Shown in pieces: positions 22,326 through 33,599 of a stretch of 64,000 nucleotides of DNA. Numbering within the stretch: position 1 is the first letter of the stretch; each line of letters begins with the position of its first letter. The notes beneath the pieces are model-generated. The model was not told the origin of the DNA, searched no databases, and saw only the letters and a list, made by a program, of their open reading frames with translations. Source of the DNA: Eleusine coracana subsp. coracana (taxonomy: Eukaryota > Streptophyta > Magnoliopsida > Poales > Poaceae); assembly GCA_032690845.1 (NCBI GenBank), contig CM064417.1:22236808-22300807 (forward strand), written 5' to 3'. The translations under genes and the position numbers were made by a program.

Positions 22326-24225
22326 GTACTTGACGTGGCAGGTTCTACGGAGTTGATCTCACGTAGCTCTAGCTTTTGCTTGCGCTTGGAGGTGTAGGCA
22401 TTTGGGCCTCCGAAGATGAAATTGACTTCCTTCCGAGGCTCTTGGAACTCTCCATCCTCGTCCTTGTCATCACCATCATTGGCTTTATCTTTGTTGTTGC
22501 GCCTTGGCGGATCTTTGGCCACCTTCAGCGTGGCAGTCATGAAGCCCTTCAGGAGGTAACATTCCTTTGCTTTGTGGTTTCCCTTTGGATGCCATAGGCA
22601 TGGGCCACTCAGCAAGTCATCTATAGTCTGCTGGTTCGTCCGAGGATTTTTCCTCATTCGGTCTACTGCAGCGACCATGTTCTTAGTCTTCCACTTCTTG
22701 TCCTTCTTAGAGGACTCCGGTTTGTCCAAGCACTTCTCCTTGCCTTTGCCTCGGATGTCATACAAGGCCGACTCTCCGGATGCGAATTCATCAGCAATCT
22801 CGAAGCACTCCCAAGCGGTCATCTTGAGGTCATGATTCCTCTGACCGATCTCCTGAACTAGCTCATCACTCTGGACACCTCCTTGGAAGGCTGCAACGAT
22901 CTGTTGGTCTAGGACATTAGGGATCTCGGTCTTCTTGGCGCAGAACCACTTGATGTAGTCACGTAGGGATTCGTCAGCCCTCTGTTTGATCCGGGTGAGG
23001 TCGAAGTGATTGCCCGACCGGTTGTAGGTAGCTTGGAAGCTCTCAATAAACTTCTTAGTGAGGTCGCCCCATGAAGTAATCGACCTCTCCAGGAGTGATG
23101 TGAGCCACACTCGAATGGCTGGCTCGAGGCAGACCGGTAGATAGTTGGCCATAACATAGGTGTCGCCTCCTGCCGACCGAATCGCCATGCTGTAAAGTTG
23201 AAGCCACTCCCGAGGGTTCGTCTAACCATCGTACTTCTCGATGGGGACCGGCTTGAATCCTTTTGGCCACCGAGTGTTATGAAGATCTTGTATGTAAGCC
23301 TTGATCCCATCAAACTCATCCTCATTAGGGGTGACTGACCTCCGTCGTTGGTCTGATGACCAGGAAGGTGAAGACGCATGGTGATTATGGCGAGGGCCTA
23401 CATCGTCACTATGATGATGACATCGACTGTCGTCATCATGCTATTCACACCGGTCCTAATCATCTCGCCGATGTTGGTCATCGCGGTTGTCTCTCGGGGG
23501 TGTATTGTGTCGTCGATCATCCCATCGGTCGTCCCGTCGGTCATCAGTCCTCCGGTTACGATGCTGCTCCAAGTGACGCTGGTCATCCCGAATCCGCTCT
23601 TCAGTATGAGAGTTGATGGTATCTCGATCATCACGAGGTCCCATGGAATTCCTCAGATCACTACGCTGTCACCCACAAGAAGTTGCATGGCTAGAACTCG
23701 CCACTGATTGTGGTTCGTCCCTGGCCGCGTCTTGAACAGCAGCTACTTTGAGCATGGCTACTACCTTATGCATCGTCGGAGTTTGGTATGCTGCATCAAC
23801 CATCAAGCTGTCAAGCAACGTCTTCGCTCCAGTGATGTTGTTCTGAGGGGTGTGGTAGACCTTGACGCCATATACTTCAATCTCCCAATCCCCAAGGTCT
23901 AGCCATCGCACCAATCGGGATCCACGAGATCCTCTCGGTCGGCGGCGGTGACCGCTCGAAGGTGGTACCTCTTCGAGGTCATCATTCCTTTGGACTTCCT
24001 CATCACGTCCATCGTAGTCATTGGCAGGACCATCATCATTGTTGTTATCATCCCCATCATCGGTTGGGTTCTCACGAACCTCGACCATATTAATGGCCGA
24101 AGGATAAGGGCATGTAGATCCATTTGACTCCTTATTAAAGGAGTAGACCGACTTAGGTAGATCTGTGTCGCTGAATCTGAGTGGAACCAATGCAGTGATC
24201 ACATCTGATGGGCTCCATGATCTTG
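22322..24225 (-). pseudogene. Tat gypsy gag, N-terminally truncated
   Basis: The gag capsid domain (retrotrans_gag type) lies in the 288-codon frame at 22322-23188: YLPVCLEPAIRVWLTSLL, WGDLTKKFIESFQATYNRSG, LRDYIKWFCAKKTEIPNV. A knuckle-like CLWHPKGNHKAKECYLLKG follows. The upstream frame (23669-24225) has YHTPQNNITGAKTLLDSLM and acidic repeats. The frames are broken by a stop near 23222 and a frameshift near 23300-23660. The first residues predicted at the right edge are copia LTR translated by chance, so gag is missing its N-terminus. The deleted copy at 29336-31273 is its closest relative here. Confidence 0.85.
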
Positions 24226-25010
24226 CATACTGACCAGACAGTCTAGTCACTGCCTCACTGGACATTTCGGTCACTGCAGTCTTCAGCTCTAACGGCTCTA
24301 CGCCTCTGCTGACTCCTACTAACTAGACCATCCGGTCAGCTGACCGGACCATCCAGTCAGACTTTCTCTCTCCACTCTAGAGAGCTCCCAATTTGCGTCC
24401 TCTTTGTCTTGGCGCATCTTCATACAGAGCAGACCGTCCAATCACTATTGATCCTTGCGCAGACAAATTCCTTGCAAACTGCTCTCTGTCCACTTAGTGA
24501 CCGTACAGTCTGGTCTTCACTGAGCCCTCTGTCCGGTCACTTCGTCCAGAAGCTGAAACTCCTCGTCCTCACTTGACTTCGTTTCCTGGCTTCTCTGAAC
24601 AGCTCCTTGGCTTCTCCACTGTCATCTAGTGCCTGTGATTTCACCGAGCAACGTTGCACATCATCTACTAGACATAACCTAAGAGAAATGACCTAGACCC
24701 CCTTGATAGTCTGGTTTTTCCTATGGACTCAAAGCCCAAACATCTAGACAAGTGTTCCCAACACTTGCTCCATAGCTTGTCCTTAGCTTTGATCCATCTC
24801 CATCAACCCTTGGTCTGCAACAAGCTCACAAGCCTCCATGCTTACGGTCATTGTCATCCATCGCCAAGGCTGCCGTCAACAATCATCATAAAGTAGAAAA
24901 GGTTTCCTACACGAACAACACTCGTGTAGACATTTGTCACATTTCATGTTTTTCATTCATCACCAAAACATTCATATCTTGGGGTGGCCTTAATGGTCAT
25001 GATCCTTACA
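24226..25010 (-). repeat. Copia 5' LTR, outer fragment
   Basis: It matches the 3' LTR from about 3587 to 4368, and ends GATCCTTACA followed by the TSD ATTTG (25011-25015). It contains the same GTCCGGTC-type motif cluster and the CTACACGAA...TTCGTGTAG-like strings as the partner LTR. Confidence 0.9.
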
Positions 25011-25057
25011 ATTTGTAGAGCCCTAATCTGTTGAGTCTATATTCCAACACCAGCTAG

Positions 25058-26729
25058 TGTAAGCTTCATGACCATTGATGATTGGATCCCCGAGATATGG
25101 ATGTTTTGGTGATTAATGACAACTATTTAATTATGGGCTAACATCTACATGAGTGTTGTGTATGCAAGAATCATGTCTTACTCTACTACAAATCATATTG
25201 ATGATGGTTGCCTTGGCGGTTGATGATAATGACCACAAGCATGGAGGCTTGATGATCTTGCTGGAGTCTAAGGGTTGATGGAGGTGGATCAAGGATAAGG
25301 ACAAGCGAGGAGCAAGTGTTTGGAGCACTTGCCGATTTGTTAGGGCTTGAGTCCATAGGAAAAACCAGACTATCAAGGGGGTCTAGGTCACATCTCTTAG
25401 GTCATGCTAGTTGGTGATGTGCAAGGATGCTCAGTGAAATCACAGGCACTAGGTGGCAGTGGAGAGGCAATGAAGCTGTTGGAACAAGCCGAGAGATGAA
25501 GTGAAGCAAGAACGAGTTTCAACTTCTGGAGACATAGACAGGATAGAGGGGTCAGAGAGACCAGACTATACTGTCATCAGAGTCAGAGGACCATTGGATA
25601 TGAGGAATCTGTTGGCATGAATAGCTATACAGACCGAACAGTACAGTTTAGAGACCGGATGGTACGGTCTATGTGGATGTGAAGAAAACAGAGAGGAAGT
25701 AGTTTTGCCACGTTTTGGAATGAATAGTGGTCAGAGAGACCAGACGGTCTAGTCTACAGACCGGATAGTACAGTCTATATAGGATGAAGCAGCGGATAGA
25801 GAGCAATAGCTCTGGAGGAGCCGTCCAGAAGAGATCGGATGGTCCAGTCTAGCAGACACCAGCTTGTATGGTTTGTACGTCCAGAGAGGTTGTTTCATGG
25901 AGAAACGACTAGTTTGAGGTGGGAAGCCTATATAAACTTGTTGTTGGGGTATGGTAGACCTCTCTTGGGCGATAGGATAGCAGGGAGCATGAGTTAGGAG
26001 CCAAGGGCAAAAGAGTATAGCAGTAGGAGGAGATATTGGATATCTTGAGAGTGCTAGAGAGAGTAACTTGAGCATCTATACACATCTAAGGCTAGGGTGT
26101 CCTTGAGAGTGTGATCTAAGTTGTTACTCTTGGTCATTGGTGAGACCTTGATCAGTTAGATGTTGGTGATTGAGCCTATCGTGATCAGTTGTGAACGCAC
26201 GTTTGTACATGGTTGGAGCCCGCCATTGAAAGGGGCATCGATAGTGAGCGCCCATGTCGGCTCGGGGAGTCCGACAAGTTCTCAAGGCAGGTGTGCTTGT
26301 GCCTTGGTGGCAGTAGTGACAACCGTGTCTTCACTCGCGGAGGGATTATGGGCTTGTGTGTGAGAACTCCACTTGGTGGCAAGAGGGACCGACACTCCAA
26401 CGGCAGTGGTCCAACGAGGAGTAGGGAAAGACATCATCCTTCTGGGACCTCGAGGAAAAATAATGAGCATTCCTTGACCCTCTCCTTGCTATTCCTCAAT
26501 CGTGTGCTATAGTGGATAGGTTGATTTGAGGCCTGTATAGGCTAGTGTGGCTTAGCTTCCGAATTACATTTATCATGAACACTACCTTGTGTAGGATCTT
26601 GGCCACCAAGAATTGTTAGGTTGCAATGATTGTTAGGGTCCAGTGGAGAAATTAGTAGCATTTGATGATTGTGGTCTGCTTACCGATTCACCACTCTCCC
26701 TCTCTCTCGGTACGCCTTCAGTCCTTACA
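25058..26729 (+). repeat. 5' LTR of a second copia element (1.67 kb)
   Basis: It starts TGTAAGCTTC and ends CAGTCCTTACA, with a PBS one base beyond. A TATATAA box is at 25929-25935. It is clearly homologous, by eye about three quarters identical over the first 350 bp, to the reverse complement of the neighbouring copia LTR that ends at 25010. The candidate left TSD is GCTAG (25053-25057); I cannot find the right copy or the 3' LTR. Confidence 0.82.
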
Positions 26730-26731
26730 AT

Positions 26732-26742
26732 TGGTATCAGAG
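26732..26742 (+). other. PBS of the second copia element
   Basis: TGGTATCAGAG follows the LTR end after two bases, a clear initiator-Met-tRNA-type PBS. Confidence 0.88.
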
Positions 26743-26782
26743 AGAAGTGCTCAATCTGGAGGCTTCACCACCTTGAGTAAGG

Positions 26783-28349
26783 ATGCCAGGAGAGATGGGG
26801 AGTGTTCCCATATTCAATGGTGAGGATTACAACTATTGGAAGGCTTGCATGCAAGCCTACCTTGAGTCCCTTGATCCAAAGATATGAAAGGTGACTCATA
26901 AGACAGATGCGAATGTGAATCCGCTTGATCCTGATTTCATTAAGCATAACGCTAAGGCCATGAATGCTCTGTTTTCATGCATAACTAAGGATGTCTTTGC
27001 TAGGGTGGATGTTAGTTTGACAGCACATAGTATTGGAATGAGATCAAGAGCATTAATGAGAGCACTCATGATGTGAAAGAAAAGAAGTACTATGTGCTAA
27101 AGAACAAGTATGATAACTTCACTAGATTTCCACATGAGAGAGCTAATGCTATGTATTCTTGTTTTCATGTACTAGTGGAGGAGATCAACTCTCTTGGGGA
27201 TGACTTCAAGGTCAAGACAATTAAAGTGATAAAAAGATTTGTGAGGCTATTCAAGGACCCCAAGTATGAGTCCATCATCACCTTCACCCTTCAAGATGAT
27301 CTCAAGACGAAGACCATCCAAGAAGTGCTTTGAAAGATCATTGCCTTCAAGAGCTATCAGTTGGGACTGGATGATCCACAACCATCCAACCCAGCTCTTC
27401 AAGCTGAGAAGCAAGAACCTGTCAAGAGCAAGAAGAGCTACAAGAAGGTGGTGGTCGATGAAGATGATGAAGATGACTTGAGTGAGGACTTGGCACTTCT
27501 CATGAGGAATATGAAGACTTTAAAGAACAAGTTCATCTCCAAGTACAAGGGAAAGTGCCTCAACTATAGCTCCCAGAATCACTTTGTTCGAGGTTGCCCC
27601 AAGCCCATGAAAGAAGCATTCAAAACTCAAAAGTCAAGTGATGATGAAGAAGAAGATCCCAAAGCCAAGCATAAGAAGAAAAGGTGCATCAACAAGGACA
27701 AGGGCAAAGGCAAAGAGCGCAAGATGAAGATCACACGCAAGGCTGTTGTTTGAGAGTGGACAAGTGACAACTCATATTCCTCAAGTGAAGATGAAGAACT
27801 GGCCGATCTAGCCATGATAAGGAGCACTCTACATCGAGCTCTTCCTCCACCTCTCGGGCCTCGAGCCAACCTTGGGAGAGTGAGGATGAGAGCAGCGATG
27901 ACGAGGACCTCTCCTACACCGAGCTTTGGAACATGCTTGAGCAAGCTCGTGACATCATCGTCAAGAAGTCCAAGATGTTGGAAGTGGTAAGAAAAGAGTG
28001 TAAGTTGGCTAAGGACCATATTGATAATCTTGAGAGTGAGCCCAAGGACCCTGTCACTTCTCATGAGATCCTAAACAAGAGTTATTTGAAACTCAAGGGT
28101 GACCATGTAGAGCTACGTGAGAAGTACGAGGTCCTCAAACTTACTTTTGAGGCCATCAATGTAGATAACCTTACTTCTACCTCCTCTACTTCATCAAAGA
28201 GTGATGCTTCTACTATGTGTGATGAACTAACCACCTCAGTCGAGGTTTCTTCTATTGAGCCCTCTGTTTTGAAGGAATATCATCAGTTCAAAGAAGAGAG
28301 GGAGATGGTGATGGATGATTTTTGAGAGGCTTACACGTGGTAGAGCCAT
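26783..28349 (+). pseudogene. Second copia gag, first part (split gene)
   Basis: The ATG at 26783 opens MPGEMGSVPIFNGEDYNYWK, the start of a UBN2-type copia gag, with ACMQAYLESLD next. The domain continues through broken frames (26891-27333) with KYDNFTRFPHERANAMY. A zinc-knuckle-like CLNYSSQNHFVRGC (about 27557-27600) has lost its second cysteine (Tyr at that place). Lysine-rich and acidic tracts follow (27600-27753), then a coiled-coil-like part (27933-28325). Stops occur near 26885, 27331, 27752 and 28323. At 28349 the gene is cut by the Athila-like element; it resumes at 58587 after the TSD GCCAT. Confidence 0.82.
28345..28349. other. TSD GCCAT, left copy
   Basis: GCCAT directly precedes the TGTTGGTGATCC LTR end. 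The identical GCCAT follows the other outer end at 58587-58591, proving that one element spans 28350-58586. Confidence 0.92.
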
Positions 28350-28904
28350 TGTTGGTGATCCTTAAGCCTAACAGAGAAATCCACAAGCGTACGGATGCCG
28401 ATGTAGCTTTCACCCGGGTGTACTCCAAGGTATTGAATCCACGAGGAACGAAAAGTGAAACTCTATCCTAATCCAACTCTAGTGGACAAGGGAGAGGAAC
28501 AACAATGGTTGAGAGAGAAGAGGTCCTCGGGCCATGTAATCAAATGTAGTAAACTCCTGCTATGTAATTTAATGAGGTCCTATTTTAATTTATCTACTTC
28601 GGGGCATAAAAACGATCCAATAATAAGGGTCGGTAACTAACCTCATGTACTAGTGGGTACGCTATTGCTAGATAACCCTTCTTGAGACTTCTAAACATGA
28701 TGGATTACAATATTGGACGTACAGGGCTGTCACCACCTGTCGCCTACCACACAGCCCGTGGGGATGAAAGCAATCCAAGGAAAACTAAGTCTAAACACCG
28801 CGTTTACACTTAGACTTTCATACCAGCTCTAGAATTGGTAAGCATAACAAATTAATGCTATAAAGCAATAAAAGGTTATGCATGAGGATCCCGTAGATAA
28901 AAAG

Positions 28905-29283
28905 TGTGGAATACTTACCTTACCGGTATCCATAGCCATGCTTAACTTGGAAGGTGATAGAATGGCCCATCGATATGGGAACGGATCGAGTCGGCTTGGG
29001 ACGCAAGGGAATTAGAGATAGAATTACTATGTTTATCTTTGTAGATTACAAGTAGGACTCTTCATGTACTCCCTACCGACCACATATATAAGGCGGCAGG
29101 AACCCCCCATCAAGGGACACAACAACATCATATAGCAATACAAACCATAGTACACAGGACGTAGGGTTTTTACTCTCCTCGAGAGGGCCCAAACCTATAT
29201 AACTCAGCGTCTTGTGTCTTAATCATCTAGTTCTTAATCTCGATGTAGCCCTATAAATATATTGCTAAGATCAAGTCTCGACA
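28905..29283 (+). repeat. 5' LTR of the deleted gypsy element
   Basis: It starts TGTGGAATACTTACC and ends AAGTCTCGACA. A TATATAA box is at 29085-29091. It matches the reverse complement of 13616-14012. Confidence 0.9.
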
Positions 29284-29284
29284 A

Positions 29285-29303
29285 TTGGCGTGCCAGGAAG
29301 GGG
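29285..29303 (+). other. PBS of the deleted gypsy element
   Basis: TTGGCGTGCCAGGAAGGGG starts one base after the LTR end, where a PBS is expected. I do not name the tRNA with certainty. Confidence 0.7.
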
Positions 29304-29335
29304 ATAAGGCACACCGGGATTCTCCGTCGACCTAG

Positions 29336-31273
29336 ATGGCTGAGATACTAGTCATCCAGCACTCATCAGACTTCAAGATCTCCTTCGGTTCACTCAACTT
29401 TTTGGCGGACGACGCCGGAAACTTGAGCCAGGCGAATAACAGATCCGATCCAACCACAACCAACTCCATGGCGCGATCATCAGCTTCGACAGATCTGATC
29501 CCATCTCCACTATCACTCGCATTCGTCAAGACTAGCCTGCCCATCGGGTGCGACCTTACATCGATCCTGTCCATTGACAAGGACTCGGATCGCTCTTCTT
29601 GTCCATATCCACATGTCATGTTTATGGCACATGTAGAGGACCATGAAGGGGACAATCCGCCACCTACGAACGATGGTGGTGCGAACAATGGACGAGCTAA
29701 CAATAGAGAAGCTCCATCAGCTGGGCATGTATCCCACCGACCAAGGGTGTCCCGTGGATCTCGTGCAGTTGCAAGAGAGTTAAACCTCGACGACTTCGAG
29801 AATGATATGGATGGGGAGAAGGTATACACCACCCCTCAGAATAACATCATCGGAGCAAAGGCACTCCTCGATGGCTTGATGGTCAATGAAGAGGGTTGTA
29901 GCCATGCTCAAGGTTGCCGCCATTCAAGATCAGGCTAGGGCTCAACCTTCTCCGTTGGTCGCCAGCTCTAGCTGAGCGCCTTCGCGTCAGCATCGAGAGC
30001 GTCAAGATCTGAGACATTCCCTTAGCAACCGAGATGGTCGGCAGATCAGCAACTCCAATCACGAGGAGTGGGCCTAGGGTAACTTGTGTCATGAGGAGGA
30101 AAGTCACGATGACCGCCGTCATGACGACCGCAGGGACAAGCGACATCGAGAATCGCCTTGAAGGAACAATTGCAACGATCGGTGTCGTAACGATGATAAG
30201 GATCGGCGAGAAAACCATAATGAGGACAACCGGCATCACCTCCATGATGATGATGTGGGTCCACGTCACCGGCGTCACATTCCTTCAACTTCCCAATCTC
30301 CAGATCATCGGTGTAGGTCTCCACCGCCGATCGATGATGAGTTTGATGGAATAAAGGCTTATACTTCCGAACTACATAGGTGCAAGTTCCCAAGGAGTTT
30401 TAGGGCGGTTGCTATCAAAAAGTATGATGGCCAGACTAACCCCAAGGAGTGGCTCCAGATTTATAGCACGGCTATTCGATCTGCAGGAGGAGACACCTAC
30501 ATGATGGCCAATTATCTACCTGTCTGCCTTGAGCCACTCGTTCGGATTTGGCTCACATCTCTCCTTGAGAAGTCCATCTCTAATTAGGGAGAGCTCAACG
30601 AGCAGTTCATTGAGAACTTCCAAGATACTTACAACCGTCTGGGCAACCACTGCGACCTCACTAGGCTCAAGCAGAAATCTGACGAGTTCCTTCGAGAATA
30701 CATCAAGCATTTATGTGCCAAGAAGACAGAAATCCCCAATGTCCTGGATCAGCAGATCATTCCTGCCTTCTAAGGAGGGTTACAGAGTGCTGACCTTGTT
30801 CAGGAGATCGGTCGGCAGAATCACAACCTTGACCTAACCGGTCAGGAGTGCTTAGAGGTCGCAGATAAGTATGCCTTAGGGGAGTCGGCACTGTATGATA
30901 TCCGTGGCAAGGGCAAGGAGAAGCGTCAGGCCAAGCCAGAGTCCTCCAAGAAGGACAAGAAGTGGAAGACCGACAATCTGGTAGCTGCGGTAGACAGATC
31001 TAGGAAAAATCCTCAGATGAACCAGCAGACCATGGACGACCTACTGAATGGTCCATGCTTGTGGCACCCCAAAGGAAACAGCAAGGCAAAGGTTTGCTAT
31101 CGGCTGAAGGGCTTTATGACGGCCGCGCTGAAGGTGGTTAAGTCTCCACCAAGGCGCAATGGACAAGACAAGCCTGATGATGGAAAGGATGACGCTGAAG
31201 GGTTTCAAGAGCCCCGAGAAGAGGTGAATTTTATCTTCGGTGGACTAGACGCCTACTCGTCAAAGCGCAAGGA
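29336..31273 (+). pseudogene. Tat-family gag, frameshifted
   Basis: The ATG at 29336 starts MAEILVIQHSSDFKISFGSL, showing the gag N-terminus that the minus-strand copy has lost. SSCPYPHVMFMAHVED and YTTPQNNIIGAKALLDGLM follow, then the capsid blocks YLPVCLEPLVRIWLTSLLEK (30255-30587), LTRLKQKSDEFLREYIKHL-like (30660-30715), ALYDIRGKGKEK, and the knuckle-like CLWHPKGNSKAKVCY (31017-31418; final C-x-L kept, E lost). Frames break near 29938, 30586 and 30772. Sequence beyond 31273 belongs to the 3' LTR. Confidence 0.85.
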
Positions 31274-31374
31274 TGAGGGGCCGAACCTATATAACTCGGC
31301 ATCTTGTGCCTTAACCATCTTGTTCTTAATCCGATGTAGCCCTATAAATATATTGCCGAGATCAAGTCTTGACA
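31274..31374 (+). repeat. Truncated 3' LTR of the deleted gypsy element
   Basis: About 101 bp, matching the last part of 28905-29283 and ending AAGTCTTGACA before the TSD AAAAG. The join GCAAGGATGAGGGGCC marks the deletion point. Confidence 0.85.
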
Positions 31375-31744
31375 AAAAGGATAGAAATACTCACTTTATT
31401 ACTTGGACAAGAGTTTAACTACAAGTTATCCGGCGGAAGGACGAGGAATCTACTCTCGGTGGAGCTTCATCCCCGAGGCACAGTGGGAAGTCGGTGGCCG
31501 AAAATGGTGAAAAATCATTGGACGGGTGGCAGGGTACGCTGGGGGGGGGGCATGGAGGCCGAGCGGCAGGGTCGGTCGGGCAGTCGGGAATGCCGGGTGG
31601 CCACCCGATTTGGTTGTTTTTCCAACTGGCTCATTTTGGACGGCCGTAATGATGTTCTACTGTCAGTTTTGAGGGTCGGTTGGACTTTTCCCTTTTGTTT
31701 TGGGTTGGTAGCCCTCCCAAGCTAGGCGGTAGGCTTAATGGGCC

Positions 31745-31855
31745 GAGTGACTAAGTAGGCCAGGTGGCAAACCCTGGCCGGGCGGCAAGACCCGCCGGGC
31801 AGCATGGCTCGCCGGGCGGCAAGGTCCGCTAGGCGACATGGCCCGTCGGGCATCA
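31745..31855. repeat. ~18-bp minisatellite in Athila-like LTR (left copy)
   Basis: Imperfect units of GCCGGGCGGCAAGACCC / GCCGGGCAGCATGGCTC. The partner LTR has the related array at 57945-58055, apparently with a different unit order and number. Confidence 0.65.
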
Positions 31856-32359
31856 GCCCTTTGCTGGGTGGCCTAGTTTTCCTTTCCTTCTCCTTGTTGG
31901 GCCTTGTGTTGCCATCTTTCATTTGTCACTTTGAACTTCTTTTGGATCGAGATTAGGAGATGGCTTCACGGTGAAGGAGTTTGCACTTCGACCGGGTGAG
32001 GAGGTGAAGTTCCGAATCGACCGGTGGTCCTTGGTCATGTTGTCATACGACTGGGAATTGATTGAACTATCGATTCACTCCGCCTTGTGATGATAGCTTA
32101 TCATCCTGACCGGGTGCTGATTCTGGCCATTAATGACCCTGACGGCAGTAGGAAAACGGCTGTTTTCACAGCCATGATTAGCCGACGGGGTATTTTCTCA
32201 TGTTTTTATATATATCGGTCCTAAAGCACCTGCAAACACATATTTCAACAAAACTTGTGGAACTCATTAGTATAAAGATTATTTTCATTATATTTTTATT
32301 AGGATCCACCTTTTTATGGTAAATTGGTAATCGAAAAAGGGAATTTACGACTACCAACA

Positions 32360-32380
32360 CCCCCCCCCCCCCCCCCCCCC
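32360..32380 (-). other. Polypurine tract as a 21-base G run
   Basis: Directly inside the LTR end CCAACA is a run of 21 C on the plus strand, which is G on the minus strand, in the PPT position. The right length of a homopolymer this long is uncertain in any assembly. Confidence 0.7.
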
Positions 32381-33599
32381 GCTTAGGACTTTGCTCGTCC
32401 CGAGCAAACTAAGAAATGAAGAATAGGAAAGAGCTAGGTCTAAGGGAATTCTCATCGTGCTTTGCATATATAAAGACTACTCCATGACTCCTCATGCCCA
32501 TAAGGTTTTTGGTGGCTAAATACCTTGTCTTCAAAAGTTGATAGATGGAACAACAAAGAGAAGTCTTACCTTTCTTTTTCCCAAGGAACTTCAATTTTAT
32601 TTTCTCTTTTCAATAAAAATAGATCTCCAGATCACAAGTTATCCTCAATTGATGCTCTCAAATCGCTCAATGTGGTTTTGTTTCCTCACTTAGGCCGGTG
32701 GCCAAAATTTCCTATGCTAAGGGTTATGTGGAGCTCAAGTTAGGGAATATCATGGCCACATGCTTGTATTTCATATATCACTAAGTCAAAAACCGGATCC
32801 AAGGAAAAAAATCAAGTCATGAATTATGATCAAGCCATGTGCACTATTATGATATGTATGGATGGATGATGGATGGCGGATGCTCCTTTTTAAGTGATAC
32901 CTCTCTCTTATATTTGTTTTATATTTGAGAATATGGGTTGTTTCATCATTCATTATTCATTGTTTTCTCTCTTCTTCTTATTCTTTCGAATAGCCAAGAT
33001 CTCCTTTCAAATGATTCTTGGAGAGAGATCAACATATATGGTGGAGCACTTTATTCAATGAATGGATTATGGGGATGATGGATGTGAACTTCCAGTGTAG
33101 AAGTTTCAACATATGGAGTGGTTGGGGTGTGCACAGGAACTTGATTAATAACACATAACAAGCACCTCACAAGGGTCACAACAATTTGACTAAGTTCAAT
33201 GAAAATTCAAGTAGCAAATTCAATAGGTTTTCAATAAGATCATCATCTGACTTTGGTAGGAAGAATCGTCATTGAGAAGATTGTGAATCTAGAGCTCTCA
33301 TTTATAAGCATTTGAAAAATAAAAATCAAGAAAGTTCACTTGGTTCCAAGAAAGGTTAAGCTCTCTAAGGTCATATCACATCTACCAATAATTTAGACAA
33401 GGTTTTCCTATGTAATGAAAATTTCCCATGGGCGACGAAAGAATGCAAGGAACAATCTTTATACAACAAGCATGAATGAGAAGGTAGTTTTATATTAGCT
33501 ACCATCCATGGTGCGTCTGGGAGATCAAGGATAATGGGACCACAAATAGGAGAGGAGCTATGGGGAAATGTTTTGGTAGCCTCACTAACGAATTTGCAT
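32381..33599. other. Non-coding interior of the Athila-like element
   Basis: AT-rich sequence with no domain. GCTCGTCCCGAGCAAAC just inside the PPT resembles the TTTGCTCGGGATGAGC string next to the PPT of the non-coding element (45007-45021), so the two families share their 3' ends. A 78-codon minus-strand frame at 33371-33607 has no recognisable motif. Confidence 0.55.

Larger units (their letters stand above)
13616..24225 (-). mobile_element. Ty3/gypsy element, Tat lineage, 5'-truncated
   Basis: Minus strand: gag, protease, RT, RNase H, second RNase H, integrase, then a long 3' region carrying an antisense gene, and the 3' LTR (13616-14012). Two RNase H domains plus an extra gene between pol and the 3' LTR mark the Tat/Ogre branch. 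Its 5' LTR, PBS and the first part of gag are gone. At about 24225 the sequence switches to copia LTR sequence downstream of where it had been interrupted, so one deletion removed both the gypsy 5' end and about 955 bp of copia LTR. The right end is approximate. Confidence 0.88.
2469..25010 (-). mobile_element. Ty1/copia LTR retrotransposon, minus strand, nested and defective
   Basis: The element reads right to left: 5' LTR (13457-25010, interrupted), PBS, gag, pre-integrase, integrase, RT, RNase H, PPT, 3' LTR (2469-4368). Order INT before RT is diagnostic of copia. LTR ends are TGTAAGGATC...GATCCTTTCA and a perfect 5-bp TSD ATTTG flanks it. The 1.9-kb LTR and the long 3' untranslated part suggest the SIRE/Maximus branch, but I cannot prove the lineage. 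Two later insertions lie inside: a solo LTR in pol and a Tat gypsy in the 5' LTR. Removing them leaves roughly 8-9 kb. It is defective in every pol domain. Confidence 0.9.
28905..31374 (+). mobile_element. Internally deleted Tat-family gypsy element
   Basis: 5' LTR 28905-29283, PBS, gag, then an abrupt join into a partial 3' LTR (about 31274-31374). The 5-bp TSD AAAAG flanks it (28900-28904 and 31375-31379). All of pol, the antisense-gene region and about 290 bp of the 3' LTR are missing, so the deletion happened after insertion. It is the same family as the element at 13616-24225, in opposite orientation. Confidence 0.9.
28350..32359 (-). repeat. Athila-like 3' LTR (left), interrupted by a gypsy insertion
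   Basis: The LTR sequence proper is 28350-28904 plus 31380-32359. Compared with the right copy (34659-35564 plus 57725-58586) it lacks about 190 bp around 31488, where the right copy has the part from about 35341 to 35520. Outer end TGTTGGTGATCC, inner end GACTACCAACA. Confidence 0.88.
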
